DNA of 64,000 nucleotides from Nocardia sp. NRRL S-836 (GCF_001279525.1 NZ_LGDY01000118.1:9434-73433); one strand, 5' to 3'. Positions 27,904-38,920 are shown, counted from the stretch's first letter. The notes: generated by a model not told the origin, from the letters alone. Program-made: numbers and translations.

Positions 27904-29291
27904 CTCTTCACCAGCAGCATCGCCGCTGGTGAGACGGTGACGATGAGGCCCACGAGGATGGCGAGCAGGGTGGTCTGGAGGTCGTCGGCGCGGCGGATCT
28001 TGCGGACCAGCAGCACCAGGCCCACGGTCACAGCGAGCGCGACCACGAGCGCGGCCACGGCCTGCGTGCGCCACAGGAAGTTGAAGGCGAGCCACAGCGC
28101 GGCGCCGCCGAGCACGCCGACGGCGAGCTGGCCGATCATGACCAGCCACTCCTTGGCCGGCGAGCGCTGGACGTCCTCCTCCGGCTCCTCGTCGGCCTCG
28201 GCGGCGTCGTCCAGGCCGGCCGGCCGCTCGTCGTCCTCCTCGGACTCGGAGTCGGCGAGGTAGTCGTCCTCCTGGCGGTAGACGTCGTACTCCTGCGAGT
28301 CGTCGTCGTCCACGTACGGCGCGGGGTGGGCCGCCGTCGCCTCCATCGGCGGCAGCGACAGGTCCGTCCGCTGCAGGTCGACCTCGTCGTCGCCGAACCA
28401 CGCGTCGGCGTCGTTGCCGGGCAACGGCTCGGGCAGCTTCGGCGGGGCGGGCGGCACGATCAGGACCGACTCGGTCTCCAGCGCGGCGATCTGGTCGATC
28501 GGCGCCTTGGCCGGGATGCGCGGCAGCTGCTCGGTCATCGCCTCGCGGGGCGGACCGGGGACCGGCATCTGCACCGGCGGCTGACCGGGCTTCGGCGGGC
28601 GCACGAGGTTCGTGCGCGACGGCGGCGGGGCGGCCGGGTCGAGCCTCGACTCGATGCGGCCACCATCAGGGCGCGGCAGGTCCGGCCGGGACAGGTCGGC
28701 GGGGCGGGGCAGGTCCGGGCGCGAGAGGTCCGGGCGCGAGAGGTCGGGACGCGGCAGGTCCGACCGCGACACGTCGGGGCGCACGCCGTCGGGGCGGGGC
28801 AGGTCGGAACGCGACGGCTGGTCGCGGACCTGCGGCACCTGCCTGGTCTGCTCGGCGGCAGCGGCGGGCGGTGGCACGGGAGCGGGCGGAGCGGGTCTGC
28901 GCACCTGCGGCGCGACCGGCGGCTGCGGCGCGGGCAGCTGCTGCGAGGGCTGCGGCTTCGGCAGCTGCTGCGACGGCTGCGGCTGGGCGGCGGCGGGTGG
29001 CGGCGGCGGTACCGGCGGTTGGGGCTGGTAGGCGGTCCGCTCGGCGGCCGGTTCCGGCTTGGCGCGACGGCCGGTCGGTGCCGGGTCGTCGTCGCGCACG
29101 GCCATCAGCCGGCCGCTGTCGGACAGGACCCGCTCGATGATCGTCTGGGGCGCGGTCTCCGGCTGCTGGACTTCTTCGTCGTCCTCCGCGCGGCGGCGTC
29201 GCCGACGTGGCGCCTCCCCCGAGCTGCCGTATTGGGCGAGCAGCTCAGCGACAGTGCGCTGCGTGTGCTCCGATCCGCTCTCTCGACTCAT
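27900..29291 (-). CDS. Proline-rich protein with two C-terminal membrane helices
   Basis: 463 residues. The N-terminus (TVAELLAQYGSSG) is followed by an RRRRRR patch and a long disordered region of Pro/Gln and repeated SRPDL/PRPDL pentads (about residues 150-200). An acidic stretch (about 320-375) and two membrane helices at the C-terminus (about 385-410 and 430-455) follow. The large part is therefore cytoplasmic. The start overlaps the ppx stop by one base. As I recall, mycobacteria carry a similar Pro-rich membrane gene here. Function unknown; a scaffold for envelope or division proteins is a guess. Confidence 0.82.
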   Translation of the reverse strand: MSRESGSEHTQRTVAELLAQYGSSGEAPRRRRRRAEDDEEVQQPETAPQTIIERVLSDSGRLMAVRDDDPAPTGRRAKPEPAAERTAYQPQPPVPPPPPAAAQPQPSQQLPKPQPSQQLPAPQPPVAPQVRRPAPPAPVPPPAAAAEQTRQVPQVRDQPSRSDLPRPDGVRPDVSRSDLPRPDLSRPDLSRPDLPRPADLSRPDLPRPDGGRIESRLDPAAPPPSRTNLVRPPKPGQPPVQMPVPGPPREAMTEQLPRIPAKAPIDQIAALETESVLIVPPAPPKLPEPLPGNDADAWFGDDEVDLQRTDLSLPPMEATAAHPAPYVDDDDSQEYDVYRQEDDYLADSESEEDDERPAGLDDAAEADEEPEEDVQRSPAKEWLVMIGQLAVGVLGGAALWLAFNFLWRTQAVAALVVALAVTVGLVLLVRKIRRADDLQTTLLAILVGLIVTVSPAAMLLVKS

Positions 29292-30271
29292 CAACTCCAC
29301 CGTGCCCCGGTCTGGCTGGTCCGTCCAGTATCGCCCTGGTCGGTCCCATCAGTGTGGTCCAGCCGCCGGAGGATGACACCCTCCCGGAGCGCCCACGGGC
29401 AAATCTCCAGCTGCGTGAGTGACAGGGCTCGCATGGTTGCCTCCGCGACCAGCGCGCCCGCGACGAGCTGGTGCGCACGCGACGTGCTGACACCCTCCAG
29501 CTCTGCGAGGTCACTGGCCGACATCCGGGAAATGAACGCGATCAGCTGCCGCAGGCCGGCGTCGGTGAGCACGCGACGCGCCCTGGGCCCGGCAGACGAT
29601 GGCGCGGCCCCGGTGAGCCGCGCCAGCGTTCGGAAAGTTTTTGAGGTCGCAACCACCCGATCGGGTTCACCCGCGCGTTTCAGCTTCCGCGCCACGGGCG
29701 CGAGCTGCTCGGCGAGCCATTCGGTGGTCTCGCGGACCTCGGACCGCCGCGGCGGGTCCTTCTTGAAGCGGGTCCTGGTCAGCCGGCCGGCGCCCAGCGG
29801 CACGGAGAACGCCATCTGCGGGTTCTCGTCGCGCCCGACGGCGAGCTCGAGCGAACCGCCGCCGATGTCGAGGCACAGCAGCTTGCCCGCCGACCAGCCG
29901 TACCAGCGGCGGACGGCGAGGAACGTGTACTTCGCCTCGTCCTCGCCGGACAGCACCCTGAGGTCGACCCCGGTCTCGGTGCGCACCCGGTCGAGCACCT
30001 CGGCGGAGTTGCCCGCCTCGCGCACCGCCGAGGTCGCGAACGCCAGCAGGTCCTCGCAGCCGGAGCGCTTGGCCGACGCCTTGGCGGCGGCCACCGCGCG
30101 AACCAGCTGGTCAGCACCTGCCTTGCTGAGCATCCCCTTCTCGTCGAGCTGCTCGGCCAGACGCAGGATCGACTTCTCGGAGTTCGTCGGAATCGGGTGG
30201 GCACCACGATGCGCGTCCACCACCAGGAGGTGGACGGTGTTCGAACCCACGTCAAGGACGCCCAGGCGCAC
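29291..30271 (-). CDS. Ppx/GppA-family exopolyphosphatase
   Basis: 326 residues. Actin-like ATPase fold with LGVLDVGSNTVHLLVVDA (phosphate-1 loop) at the N-terminus and LLCLDIGGGSLELAVGRD (phosphate-2) near residue 130. It hydrolyses polyphosphate or (p)ppGpp, as known for the family. It is the short actinobacterial form without the C-terminal HD extension. Starting GTG at 30271, it lies 27 bases after regX3, so phosphate sensing and polyphosphate turnover are linked by position. Confidence 0.88.
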   Translation of the reverse strand: MRLGVLDVGSNTVHLLVVDAHRGAHPIPTNSEKSILRLAEQLDEKGMLSKAGADQLVRAVAAAKASAKRSGCEDLLAFATSAVREAGNSAEVLDRVRTETGVDLRVLSGEDEAKYTFLAVRRWYGWSAGKLLCLDIGGGSLELAVGRDENPQMAFSVPLGAGRLTRTRFKKDPPRRSEVRETTEWLAEQLAPVARKLKRAGEPDRVVATSKTFRTLARLTGAAPSSAGPRARRVLTDAGLRQLIAFISRMSASDLAELEGVSTSRAHQLVAGALVAEATMRALSLTQLEICPWALREGVILRRLDHTDGTDQGDTGRTSQTGARWS

Positions 30272-30298
30272 GCCGGAAACGGTACCTGGTCGTGTCCG

Positions 30299-30979
30299 TC
30301 AGGACTCGAACTTGTAACCGAGACCCCTCACGGTCACCAGGTGCCGCGGTGCCGACGGGTCCGGTTCGATCTTCGAGCGCAGCCGCTTGACGTGCACGTC
30401 CAGCGTCTTCGTGTCGCCCACGTAGTCCGCGCCCCACACCCGGTCGATCAGCTGACCGCGGGTCAGCACCCGGCCGACGTTGCGCAGCAGGTACTCCAGG
30501 AGGTCGAACTCCTTGAGCGGCAGGCTGATGTCCTGGCCGCCGACGGTGACGACGTGGCGTTCCACGTCCATCCGCACCGGTCCGGCCTCCAGGATCTGCG
30601 GGAGCAGGTCCTCCGACTCGCCGCCGCGGCGCAGCACCGCGCGGATGCGGGCGATGAGCTCGCGGGCCGAGTACGGCTTGGTGACGTAGTCGTCGGCGCC
30701 CAGCTCCAGGCCCACGACCTTGTCGATCTCGCTGTCGCGCGCCGTCACCATGATCACGGGCACGGCGGAGCGCTGCCGCAGCTGCTTGCAGACGTCGGTG
30801 CCGCTCATGCCGGGCAGCATGAGGTCGAGCAGCACGATGTCGGCGCCGTTGCGGTCGAACTCCTCCAGCGCCTCCTGGCCGGTGGCCGCGAGCGCGGCGG
30901 TGAACCCCTCCTTGCGCAGCAGGAAGGCGAGCGGATCGGCGAAGGACTCCTCGTCCTCCACGATGAGCACCCTGGTCAC
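30299..30979 (-). CDS. regX3: Phosphate-response regulator RegX3/PhoP-type (OmpR family)
   Basis: 226 residues. The receiver domain has phospho-acceptor Asp52 (VLLDLMLPG) and the conserved TARD and KPYSARELIARIRA segments. The C-terminal winged helix covers about 130-225 (PLKEFDLLEYLLRNVGRVLT, TLDVHVKRLRSKIEP). It overlaps the kinase gene by four bases. Among actinobacteria this gene pair following gpmA is the SenX3-RegX3 system that controls phosphate-starvation genes. No Pho box could be confirmed in the upstream gap. Confidence 0.93.
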   Translation of the reverse strand: MTRVLIVEDEESFADPLAFLLRKEGFTAALAATGQEALEEFDRNGADIVLLDLMLPGMSGTDVCKQLRQRSAVPVIMVTARDSEIDKVVGLELGADDYVTKPYSARELIARIRAVLRRGGESEDLLPQILEAGPVRMDVERHVVTVGGQDISLPLKEFDLLEYLLRNVGRVLTRGQLIDRVWGADYVGDTKTLDVHVKRLRSKIEPDPSAPRHLVTVRGLGYKFES

Positions 30980-32145
30980 AGCTCTCCTCCGGTGTCACCC
31001 GCGCCGGTCGGGACGAGGGTGGGGTTGGGTTCGGTCGCCGCGGCCGGCAGCCGCAGCGTGAAGGTGGACCCCGTTCCCGGGAGGCTCCACAGCTTCACCT
31101 CACCGCCGTGGTTGGCGGCGACGTGCTTGACGATCGCGAGCCCCAGACCGGTCCCGCCGGTCGCACGCGACCGGGCCTTGTCGACGCGGTAGAACCGCTC
31201 GAAGACCCTGGTCTGCTGCTCCTCGGCGATGCCGATGCCGCGGTCGGTCACGGCGATCTCGACGTGCCCGTCCACGAGCCGGCGGCTCACCGAGACCGGG
31301 CTGCCCGGCGGCGAGTACGCCACGGCGTTGTCCAGCAGGTTCGTCAGCGCCGTGACCAGCAACGACCGGTCGCCCGGCACCACGAACCCGCTCGGCTCGT
31401 CGGTGGTGATCGAGATGTTCACCGACTCGGCGGCGAGCTTGGACCGCGACAGCGCCTCGTTGATCACGACGTCGATCTCGGTGTCGGACAGCTCCGGCAG
31501 CTTCTCGGCGCCCTGCAGGCGGGACAGCGCGATCAGCTCGGTGACGAGCGTGCCGAGGCGGGTGGCCTCCTGCATGATCTTGGCGCTGAACCGGCGGACC
31601 TCGTCCTGGTCGTCGCTCGCGTCGAGCACGGCCTCCGCGAGCAGCGCCAGGGCGCCGACCGGGGTCTTGAGCTCGTGGCTGACGTTCGCCACGAAGTCGC
31701 GCCGGGTCTTCTCCAGCCGCACGGCCTCGGACTCGTCGGTCGCGTCCACCACGGTGAAGCCCTCGGTCAGCAGCCTGACCTCGGCGTGCACGGCGGCGGG
31801 CTGGCGGCCCCTGGTGCCCTCCGGCGGGGAGATGTCGACGTAGACGACCTCGTTGCTGTTGCGGACGGCCTCGGCGGCCTTGCGCGCGCGGTCGTCGACG
31901 CGGTTGTTGCGGACGACCCCGAGCTCTTCTGCCCGCGGGTTGTGCAGCACGACGTCACCGAAGTGGTTCAGCACCACGATGCCGTCGTGGGAGTCCTGGA
32001 CGATCCGCTGCATCAGGTCGGCGACCGTCAGCCCCTGCGGGGCCTTCGGGGAGCGGGGAGCGGTGAACCTGCCGACGAAGAATGCGGCGATCGCGGCGAT
32101 GAGCGCGACGCCGATCGACACAGCGAGGTAACCCGTTGTGGTCAC
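30976..32145 (-). CDS. senX3: Sensor histidine kinase SenX3/PhoR-type
   Basis: 389 residues. One to two N-terminal membrane helices (TGYLAVSIGVALIAAIAAFF) are followed by a PAS-like domain (SHDGIVVLNHFGDVVLHNP), then HisKA with phospho-His in FVANVSHELKTPVGALALLA. HATPase follows with N (TALTNLLDNAVAYSP), G1 (DRGIGI) and G2 (GTGLGLAIVKHVAANHGG) boxes. Start GTG 32145. It is expected to sense phosphate supply, normally via PhoU/Pst contact, and to phosphorylate RegX3. gpmA precedes it as in mycobacteria. Confidence 0.93.
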   Translation of the reverse strand: MTTTGYLAVSIGVALIAAIAAFFVGRFTAPRSPKAPQGLTVADLMQRIVQDSHDGIVVLNHFGDVVLHNPRAEELGVVRNNRVDDRARKAAEAVRNSNEVVYVDISPPEGTRGRQPAAVHAEVRLLTEGFTVVDATDESEAVRLEKTRRDFVANVSHELKTPVGALALLAEAVLDASDDQDEVRRFSAKIMQEATRLGTLVTELIALSRLQGAEKLPELSDTEIDVVINEALSRSKLAAESVNISITTDEPSGFVVPGDRSLLVTALTNLLDNAVAYSPPGSPVSVSRRLVDGHVEIAVTDRGIGIAEEQQTRVFERFYRVDKARSRATGGTGLGLAIVKHVAANHGGEVKLWSLPGTGSTFTLRLPAAATEPNPTLVPTGAGDTGGEL

Positions 32146-32284
32146 GAGGCGAATGGTAAGCAGCTCAGAGGTGACTTGGCCTAGTGCGGAAGCGTGAACC
32201 GTGACACCCGCGACACCTCAGTGGACGGTTGTTCCGTCCCTGGTCAGCCCCTGTTCACCCAACCGTGATGCACCGGGTGGAACG

Positions 32285-32329
32285 CGCGGGGGCCCCGCGT
32301 CCCCCTGAAGGGAACGCGGGGCCCCCGCG
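32285..32329 (-). terminator. Terminator palindrome after gpmA (copy 1 of a dispersed repeat)
   Basis: CGCGGGGGCCCCGCGT (32285-32300) pairs perfectly with ACGCGGGGCCCCCGCG (32314-32329). The loop centre CCCTGAAGGGA can extend the pairing. It begins seven bases past the gpmA stop. The same hairpin, nearly base for base, is found after the L,D-transpeptidase gene at 38868. There is no T-run, as is usual in this group. Confidence 0.75.
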
Positions 32330-32335
32330 TGACTT

Positions 32336-33082
32336 TCAGCGACCCTGGTTCGCGACGGCCGCGATGGCGTCCTTCGCGGCGTCCGGGTCGAGGTACTCGC
32401 CGCCCGGCTTGATCGGCTTCAGGTCCTCGTCGAGGTCGTAGCGCAGCGGGATGCCGGTCGGGATGTTCAGCCCGGCGATCGCCTCGTCCGAGATGCCGTC
32501 GAGGTGCTTCACGAGCGCGCGCAGCGAGTTGCCGTGCGCGGCCACGAGCACCGTCTTGCCGGTGCGCAGGTCCGGCACGATCGCCTCGTCCCAGTACGGC
32601 AGCATCCGCTTCACGACGTCGAGCAGGCACTCGGTCAGCGGCAGGTCCGGCCCGAGGCCCGCGTAGCGCGGGTCGGCGTCCTGGCTGAACTCGCTGCCCG
32701 GCTCGATCGGCGGCGGCGGCGTGTCGTAGGAGCGGCGCCAGAGCATGAACTGCTCCTCGCCGAACTCCTCCAGCGTCTGCTTCTTGTTCTTGCCCTGCAA
32801 CGCGCCGTAGTGGCGCTCGTTGAGCCGCCAGTCGCGGCGGACCGGGATCCAGTGCCGGTCGGCGGCGTCGAGCGCCAGGTTGGCGGTCATGATCGCCCGG
32901 CGCATGAGGCTGGTGTGCAGGACCTCCGGCAGGACACCGGCGTCTTTGAGGAGCTGACCGCCGCGACGGGCCTCCTTCTCGCCCTTCTCCGACAGGGGAA
33001 CGTCCACCCAGCCGGTGAACAGGTTCTCCGCGTTCCACGTGCTCTCGCCGTGGCGGAGCAGCACCAAGGTTCCGACAGACAT
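32336..33082 (-). CDS. gpmA: 2,3-bisphosphoglycerate-dependent phosphoglycerate mutase
   Basis: 248 residues. Glycolytic/gluconeogenic interconversion of 3- and 2-phosphoglycerate. It starts [20 protein letters not shown] with the phospho-His in RHGE at about 10-13. [26 protein letters not shown] and [17 protein letters not shown] (second His) complete the family signature at full length. The family requires a phosphorylated His and bisphosphoglycerate primer. It is followed by a strong terminator, so senX3-regX3 probably have their own promoter. Confidence 0.95.
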   Translation of the reverse strand: MSVGTLVLLRHGESTWNAENLFTGWVDVPLSEKGEKEARRGGQLLKDAGVLPEVLHTSLMRRAIMTANLALDAADRHWIPVRRDWRLNERHYGALQGKNKKQTLEEFGEEQFMLWRRSYDTPPPPIEPGSEFSQDADPRYAGLGPDLPLTECLLDVVKRMLPYWDEAIVPDLRTGKTVLVAAHGNSLRALVKHLDGISDEAIAGLNIPTGIPLRYDLDEDLKPIKPGGEYLDPDAAKDAIAAVANQGR

Positions 33083-33198
33083 GCCGGCAAGCCTGCCATG
33101 CCGGCCCCCGCGCCGTACCCCGGCCGGCCGGCGTGATCCACGCCATGGGATCCGGCCGGCGCCGATGAGTTCGCGGCCCGCGCCCGGTCTGCACCGGC

Positions 33199-33756
33199 AT
33201 GAGTGATTCGGATGCGGGCCCGGGCAAGGTCGTGGTGAACAGGTCGATGTCGCTGGACGGGTTCATCGCCGGCCCCGACCACGAGATGGACTGGGCGATC
33301 GAGTACTTCAAGGACGACCGGTTCGCCGAGATCATGCACGCCACCGGCGCCATGCTCGTCGGCCGCCGCACCCACGAGGTGGCCAAGCGGATGGCGCCGG
33401 AGAACACCGAGTACGACGGTGGCCCGGTGTTCGTCCTGACGCACCGGCCGCCCGACGAGCCGGAGCGCGGTGTCACGTTCCTCTCGTGCGACCTCGCCGA
33501 GGCCGTCGCCACGGCACGCGCGGCGGCGGGCGGGAAGAACCTGGAGGTCCTCGGCGCCGACCTGGCGAGCCAGTGCCTGCGGGCCGGGCTCGTCGACGAG
33601 GTGCTGGTGTACGTGCTGCCGGTGCTGCTCGGCGACGGCGTGCGGTTCTCGGCGCCGGGGCTCGGGCGGATCGATCTGGAACCGTTCGAGGCGACGCGGT
33701 CGGGGCAGGTGACCGTGCTGCGGTTCCACGTGCGCAAGCCCGCGGCCGAGCGGTGA
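33199..33756 (+). CDS. Dihydrofolate-reductase-like protein (RibD C-terminal domain)
   Basis: 185 residues. [20 protein letters not shown] is the opening strand of the RibD C-terminal/DHFR-like fold. [20 protein letters not shown], and [20 protein letters not shown] followed by [16 protein letters not shown] are typical of the stand-alone 'dihydrofolate reductase family' proteins of actinobacteria. These are not classical FolA enzymes. It is convergent with the coumarate-CoA-ligase-like gene and ends before a palindromic terminator. No signal peptide; substrate unknown. Confidence 0.83.
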   Translation: MSDSDAGPGKVVVNRSMSLDGFIAGPDHEMDWAIEYFKDDRFAEIMHATGAMLVGRRTHEVAKRMAPENTEYDGGPVFVLTHRPPDEPERGVTFLSCDLAEAVATARAAAGGKNLEVLGADLASQCLRAGLVDEVLVYVLPVLLGDGVRFSAPGLGRIDLEPFEATRSGQVTVLRFHVRKPAAER

Positions 33757-33779
33757 CGACGGGCCGGGCTGCGAGCTGA

Positions 33780-33809
33780 ACGCCCTGGCAACGGCCGTTG
33801 CCAGGGCGT
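33780..33809. terminator. Bidirectional terminator between convergent genes
   Basis: A perfectly symmetrical 30-base palindrome, with arm ACGCCCTGGCAACGG meeting its exact reverse complement, fills the 65-base gap between the RibD-like stop (33756) and the ligase stop (33822). It would fold in RNA from either strand. Confidence 0.8.
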
Positions 33810-33821
33810 CCGGCAGCTCGC

Positions 33822-35387
<1,566 letters not shown>

Positions 35388-35782
35388 GCGGCGACCTCAT
35401 TCACTCGCTGTACACCCAGCCTGCGAGGTCATCGTGATCCAGGCCACTGAACAGGTCAAGCAAGTCGGGATCGCTACAGAGACGTTACTTCGCGCCGCTA
35501 AATACACTCGAATGGAGCAATCCGAGCACTTGTGATCGCAACCAGGTATCTGGGAAGTTGGTCACGCCTCCGCGAGCCGGCTCCCACGTTTTCCTCGGCG
35601 AGCGGACGGCAAGCGCGCGGTTCGTCACCCCCCGTCGAATCGCGTGGCCCGCTTGGGATCCGGACCTCCCCCCGTCCATGGACCCAGTGCAGCGGGGACC
35701 TTTGACGCGGGACGGCTCGATGCGACTCCCCCTCTCTCCCGAGCCGTTCCGCGCTTCACAAAGGGCCACTCTCAGTAGAGTT
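35388..35782. other. 395-base intergenic region without a convincing gene
   Basis: It is flanked by the ligase start on one side and the DUF4349 lipoprotein stop on the other. GC is lower around 35480-35530 (ACTTCGCGCCGCTAAATACA), fitting a promoter for the minus-strand ligase. GGGACGGCTCG (35711-35721) and CGAGCCGTTCC pair with one wobble, a likely terminator for the lipoprotein gene. The small open frames seen here lack family-like words. No tRNA fold found by eye. Confidence 0.5.
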
Positions 35783-36652
35783 TTAGGCCTCTGCCTCGAC
35801 CGTTGGAGTGACACGCTTCCGGCGACGCAGCCAGTAGATCAACGCCACCGTGGGCGCACCGAACACCAGTGCGAACGGCAGCACACCGCCGACACCCACC
35901 AGGACCAGCCGCAGCACGTGCACGAGCGCGCCCCACCCGGCGGCGAACGCCCCGAGGAACCCGGTCTTCTCCTCGACCGGCGGCGGAATCGGCGTGGTGC
36001 TGACCTGCACCGTCAACGTTGCCAGCGCGACCTTGCCCTTCAGCGACTCGCTGCGCCGCTGCAACGACTCCAGCTCGCTCTGCCGCTTGGTCAGCTCACC
36101 CTCGACCTGCGCGATCTCGGCCGTCGTCCCGGCACGCTCGAACAGCACCCGCAGCCGGTCGACGCTGGCCTTCTGCGTCGCGATCCGCGCCTCGACGTCG
36201 ACCAGCTGGTCGGTGACGTCCTCGCTGCGCACCTCGCTGCGCGTGACCTCGCCGATCCGCTCGGTCTCCAGGCTCCGCACGATCCCGTCGAGCTCGTTCG
36301 ACGGCACCCGCACGGTCACGGTCCCGTAGCTCTTGGTCGAGTTCTCCTGCCCGGCGAACCCGCCGGCCTGCTGCGCCTTGGCCTTGATCTGCCCGATGGC
36401 CCTCAGCACGTCGTCACTGCGCAGGTCGACCGTGGCCGTGCGGACCAGCTGCCGTTCCTGCTGCTGCACCGACTGAGCGGACTGGTTCGACTGCCCGCTC
36501 CTGTCCTGCTTCTGCGCTTCCTGCGGCGCTGCCCGCTGCTGCGGCGCGGCGTTCTCGACCGCCGCGCCACTCGAACTGTCCGAGCTCGCGCCACACCCCG
36601 TCGCAACGAGGGCCAGCAACGCGACTCCCACCCACAGCACTCGTCTGCCCAT
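35783..36652 (-). CDS. DUF4349 lipoprotein
   Basis: 289 residues. The lipoprotein signal ends at ALVATGC (lipid Cys near residue 20). A Gln/Ser-rich linker leads into the DUF4349 domain (RQLVRTATVDLRSDDVLRAI, GTVTVRVPSNELDGIVRSLE). A coiled coil of about 60 residues (VEARIATQKASVDRLRVLFE) follows. A C-terminal membrane helix and basic tail (VFGAPTVALIYWLRRRKRVT) close it. The protein is thus anchored at both ends. Function not known; DUF4349 proteins are usually regarded as envelope-associated. Confidence 0.85.
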   Translation of the reverse strand: MGRRVLWVGVALLALVATGCGASSDSSSGAAVENAAPQQRAAPQEAQKQDRSGQSNQSAQSVQQQERQLVRTATVDLRSDDVLRAIGQIKAKAQQAGGFAGQENSTKSYGTVTVRVPSNELDGIVRSLETERIGEVTRSEVRSEDVTDQLVDVEARIATQKASVDRLRVLFERAGTTAEIAQVEGELTKRQSELESLQRRSESLKGKVALATLTVQVSTTPIPPPVEEKTGFLGAFAAGWGALVHVLRLVLVGVGGVLPFALVFGAPTVALIYWLRRRKRVTPTVEAEA

Positions 36653-36712
36653 GCACGTCGGACGGAACCGGGCGCCGCGGCAGTTGCCGCCGGAGCCGAA
36701 ACGAGGCGGGGT

Positions 36713-37192
36713 CTACTCCGAAACGAGATGTTGGAACGCCCGCAGGTTCGCCAGCGACTCGCCGCGCGACACCCGCCAGGCCCACTCCCGCCGGATCGCG
36801 TCGGCGAACCCGATCTCGAGCAACGGGTTGAAGTCGCCGTCCGCGGCTTCCAGCACCTGCCCCAGCACCCGGTCCAGCTCGTCCGCGGTCACCGCGTGCT
36901 TGCCGACCCGGCCGACCAGGTAGATGTCGCCCTCGGCGTCGATCGTGTAGTGCACGCCGTACAGCCGTGCGTTGCGCCGCAGCAGGAACCGGTAGACGTC
37001 CTCGAACGACTGGTCCGGTCGCCGGCACACGAACGCCTCGACCACCAGCGCGTGCTTCGTCTCGACCAGCCAGACGTTCGTCTGCAGCTTCTTGGTACCC
37101 GGCAGCGTCACGAAGAACCGGCCCTCTTCACGACGGTCGTACTTCAGCTCGCGTTCGTCCAGGAACGACTTGATGACGGCGTCGACGGTCAC
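36713..37192 (-). CDS. YbjN-domain protein
   Basis: 159 residues. Type III secretion chaperone-like fold typical of Ybj[41 protein letters not shown] and [20 protein letters not shown]. No membrane segment. Its start overlaps the mshA stop by four bases, the usual actinobacterial pairing with mshA as I recall it. Its function is not known; YbjN relatives have been tied to stress responses. Confidence 0.85.
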   Translation of the reverse strand: MTVDAVIKSFLDERELKYDRREEGRFFVTLPGTKKLQTNVWLVETKHALVVEAFVCRRPDQSFEDVYRFLLRRNARLYGVHYTIDAEGDIYLVGRVGKHAVTADELDRVLGQVLEAADGDFNPLLEIGFADAIRREWAWRVSRGESLANLRAFQHLVSE

Positions 37193-38436
37193 GCGAAAAC
37201 CTCCCGGCGGAACACTTCTGCCGCCTCCTGGTACCCCGCCAGCAGGGCATCAGTCGTGCGGTCCCACGAGAAGCGTCGCGCATGCCCCACCGCGTTGCTC
37301 GCCAGGTGCTCGCGCTGCGGCAACGCCACGGTCGCGAGCGCCGTCGCCCAGGCCCCCGCCTCGTGGCCGTGCACCAGCACCCCGGACACGCCGTCGTTGA
37401 CCGCCACCGGCAACCCGCCGACGGCCGCCGCGACCACCGGCGTCCCGCACGCCTGGGCCTCCAGCGCCACCAGCCCGAACGACTCGTTGTGGCTCGGCAC
37501 CGCCACCAGGTCCGCCGCCCGGTAGACCTCCGCCAGCGCCGCACCCGGCTGTGGCGGCAGGAACCGCACCACGTCCGTGATGCCCAGCTGTCCGGCCAGC
37601 TCCTCCAGCGCCTTCGGCTGCTCCAGCCCGCTGCCCGACGGCCCGCCGACGACCAGCACGACCAGCCGCGACCGCAGCCCCGGATCACGCACCAGCATCT
37701 CCGCGGCGGCGCGCAGCAGCACGTCCGGCGCCTTCAGCGGCTGGATCCGCCCCACGAACGCCAGCACCACGGCGTCACGCGGGAGCCCGAACCGCTGCCG
37801 CGCCCGGTCGCGGTCGCCCGGCGTGAACCGGTCGAGGTCCACACCCGGCGGCACCACGGCCACCTTCGACGGCTCGGCGTCGTACAGCTTGATCAGCTCG
37901 GCGGCCTCGATGTCGGTGTTGGCGACCAGCCGGTCGGACTCGTTGACGACCTGTTCCTCGCCGATGACGCGCATCCGCGGCTCCGGCGCGTCCCCCTCGG
38001 CCAGCGCCAGGTTCTTGACCTTGGCCAGCGTGTGCGCGGTGTGCACGAGCGGCACGCCCCAGCGTTCCCGCGCCAGCCAGCCGACCTGCCCGGACAGCCA
38101 GTAGTGCGAGTGGATCGCGTCGTAGTAGCCCGGCTCGTGCCGTGCCTCGGCCCGCAGGACGCCCGCCGTGAACGCGCACAGCTGGCCGGGCAGCTCCTCC
38201 TTGCCCAGCCCCTCGAACGGCCCGGCGGCGACATGCCGCACGCGCACGCCCGGCGCCAGCTCGGCCACCGGCGGCAGCTCGCTGGAGGTCGCGCGCGTGA
38301 AGATCTCCACCTCCACGCCCCGCCGCGCCATCCGCGTCGCCGTCTGCACGATGTAGACGTTCATGCCGCCCGCGTCACCCGTGCCCGGCTGCTCCAGCGG
38401 CGACGTGTGCACGCTCAGGACCGCGACCCGCTTCAC
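37189..38436 (-). CDS. mshA: D-inositol-3-phosphate glycosyltransferase (first mycothiol step)
   Basis: 415 residues. Transfers GlcNAc from UDP-GlcNAc to inositol-3-phosphate. GT4 fold: N-terminal [20 protein letters not shown] (acceptor loop), [40 protein letters not shown] and AHTLAKVKN. The UDP-sugar site [20 protein letters not shown] lies toward the C-terminus. Both ends overlap their neighbours by four bases. Mycothiol is the thiol cofactor used by several enzymes in this window, such as the isomerase-like gene at 44581. Confidence 0.95.
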   Translation of the reverse strand: MKRVAVLSVHTSPLEQPGTGDAGGMNVYIVQTATRMARRGVEVEIFTRATSSELPPVAELAPGVRVRHVAAGPFEGLGKEELPGQLCAFTAGVLRAEARHEPGYYDAIHSHYWLSGQVGWLARERWGVPLVHTAHTLAKVKNLALAEGDAPEPRMRVIGEEQVVNESDRLVANTDIEAAELIKLYDAEPSKVAVVPPGVDLDRFTPGDRDRARQRFGLPRDAVVLAFVGRIQPLKAPDVLLRAAAEMLVRDPGLRSRLVVLVVGGPSGSGLEQPKALEELAGQLGITDVVRFLPPQPGAALAEVYRAADLVAVPSHNESFGLVALEAQACGTPVVAAAVGGLPVAVNDGVSGVLVHGHEAGAWATALATVALPQREHLASNAVGHARRFSWDRTTDALLAGYQEAAEVFRREVFA

Positions 38437-38819
38437 CGGACCACCTCCTCCAGGTCGGCCGCGAACTGGTCTCGCCGTTCGGGGAACGGCACGTGCGCGG
38501 TGTCGGGATACCAGCTCAACTCGGCTCCGGGGATCAGGGCGGCGGAGTACTCGGCGGCGGCAGGGGCCACCACCCGGTCTTGGGTGCCGTGCACCACAGG
38601 GGCCGGCACGACGAAGGCCGGCACGTCGGGGGCGGTCAGCACCGCCCGCGTCGGCGCGGGCAGCCCGCCTCGCACTTTATGGCTCGTGGCGGTGGCCGCG
38701 GCTGTGAGCTTGTCGACCGTCTCACCAGGGCCGGCCGCCCGCCGCTCACCGTCCCGCGGTCCCGCCGCACGGACGGCCGGTCGTCCCCCACCGGCCACCG
38801 TCACGTGTGTCAGCTGCAC
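38433..38819 (-). pseudogene. Internally deleted alpha/beta hydrolase
   Basis: The frame of 128 codons has an intact C-terminal part of an alpha/beta hydrolase: [32 protein letters not shown] (acid loop), and [20 protein letters not shown] (catalytic His). The N-terminus MQLTHVTVAGGGRPA is a typical start. The middle, which should carry the oxyanion HG and the GxSxG nucleophile (about 130 residues), is missing, replaced by a short Arg/Gly-rich stretch. The stop overlaps the mshA start by four bases. It is most likely a decayed former operon partner of mshA. Confidence 0.65.
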
Positions 38820-38867
38820 ACAGGCACGAACGACCTGGTGGGGGGCCGCATTCCCGCTAGTCCGGAT

Positions 38868-38920
38868 GTCACGCGGGGGCCCCGCGTTCCCCTGAGCGGA
38901 ACGCGGGGCCCCCGCGTGAC
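38868..38920 (-). terminator. Strong terminator palindrome after the L,D-transpeptidase (copy 2 of a dispersed repeat)
   Basis: Arms of 23 bases, 38868-38890 and 38898-38920, pair without mismatch around the loop CCTGAGC. The core CGCGGGGGCCCCGCGT and its partner are shared with the hairpin at 32285, and so is the CCTGA loop start. It lies 20 bases past the L,D-transpeptidase stop. Confidence 0.8.

Noticed and set aside
28650..28830. Regularly repeated CAGGTCCGGGCGCGAGAGG-like units could suggest a CRISPR array.
   Set aside because: Units are short, uneven and in frame as SRPDL/PRPDL codons; there are no spacers and no cas genes.
30230..30262. GTTCGAACCC resembles a tRNA T-loop.
   Set aside because: It is the complement of the DVGSNT codons of the ppx gene and has no acceptor or anticodon stem around it.
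32146..32284. GTTCACCC-like words upstream of senX3, possible Pho box.
   Set aside because: Only a single good half unit is seen, not the direct repeats needed for RegX3/PhoP binding.
35560..35700. Possible tRNA or small RNA in the 395-base gap (GGTTCG and stems).
   Set aside because: No cloverleaf could be folded by eye and the T-loop word lacks the proper closing stem.
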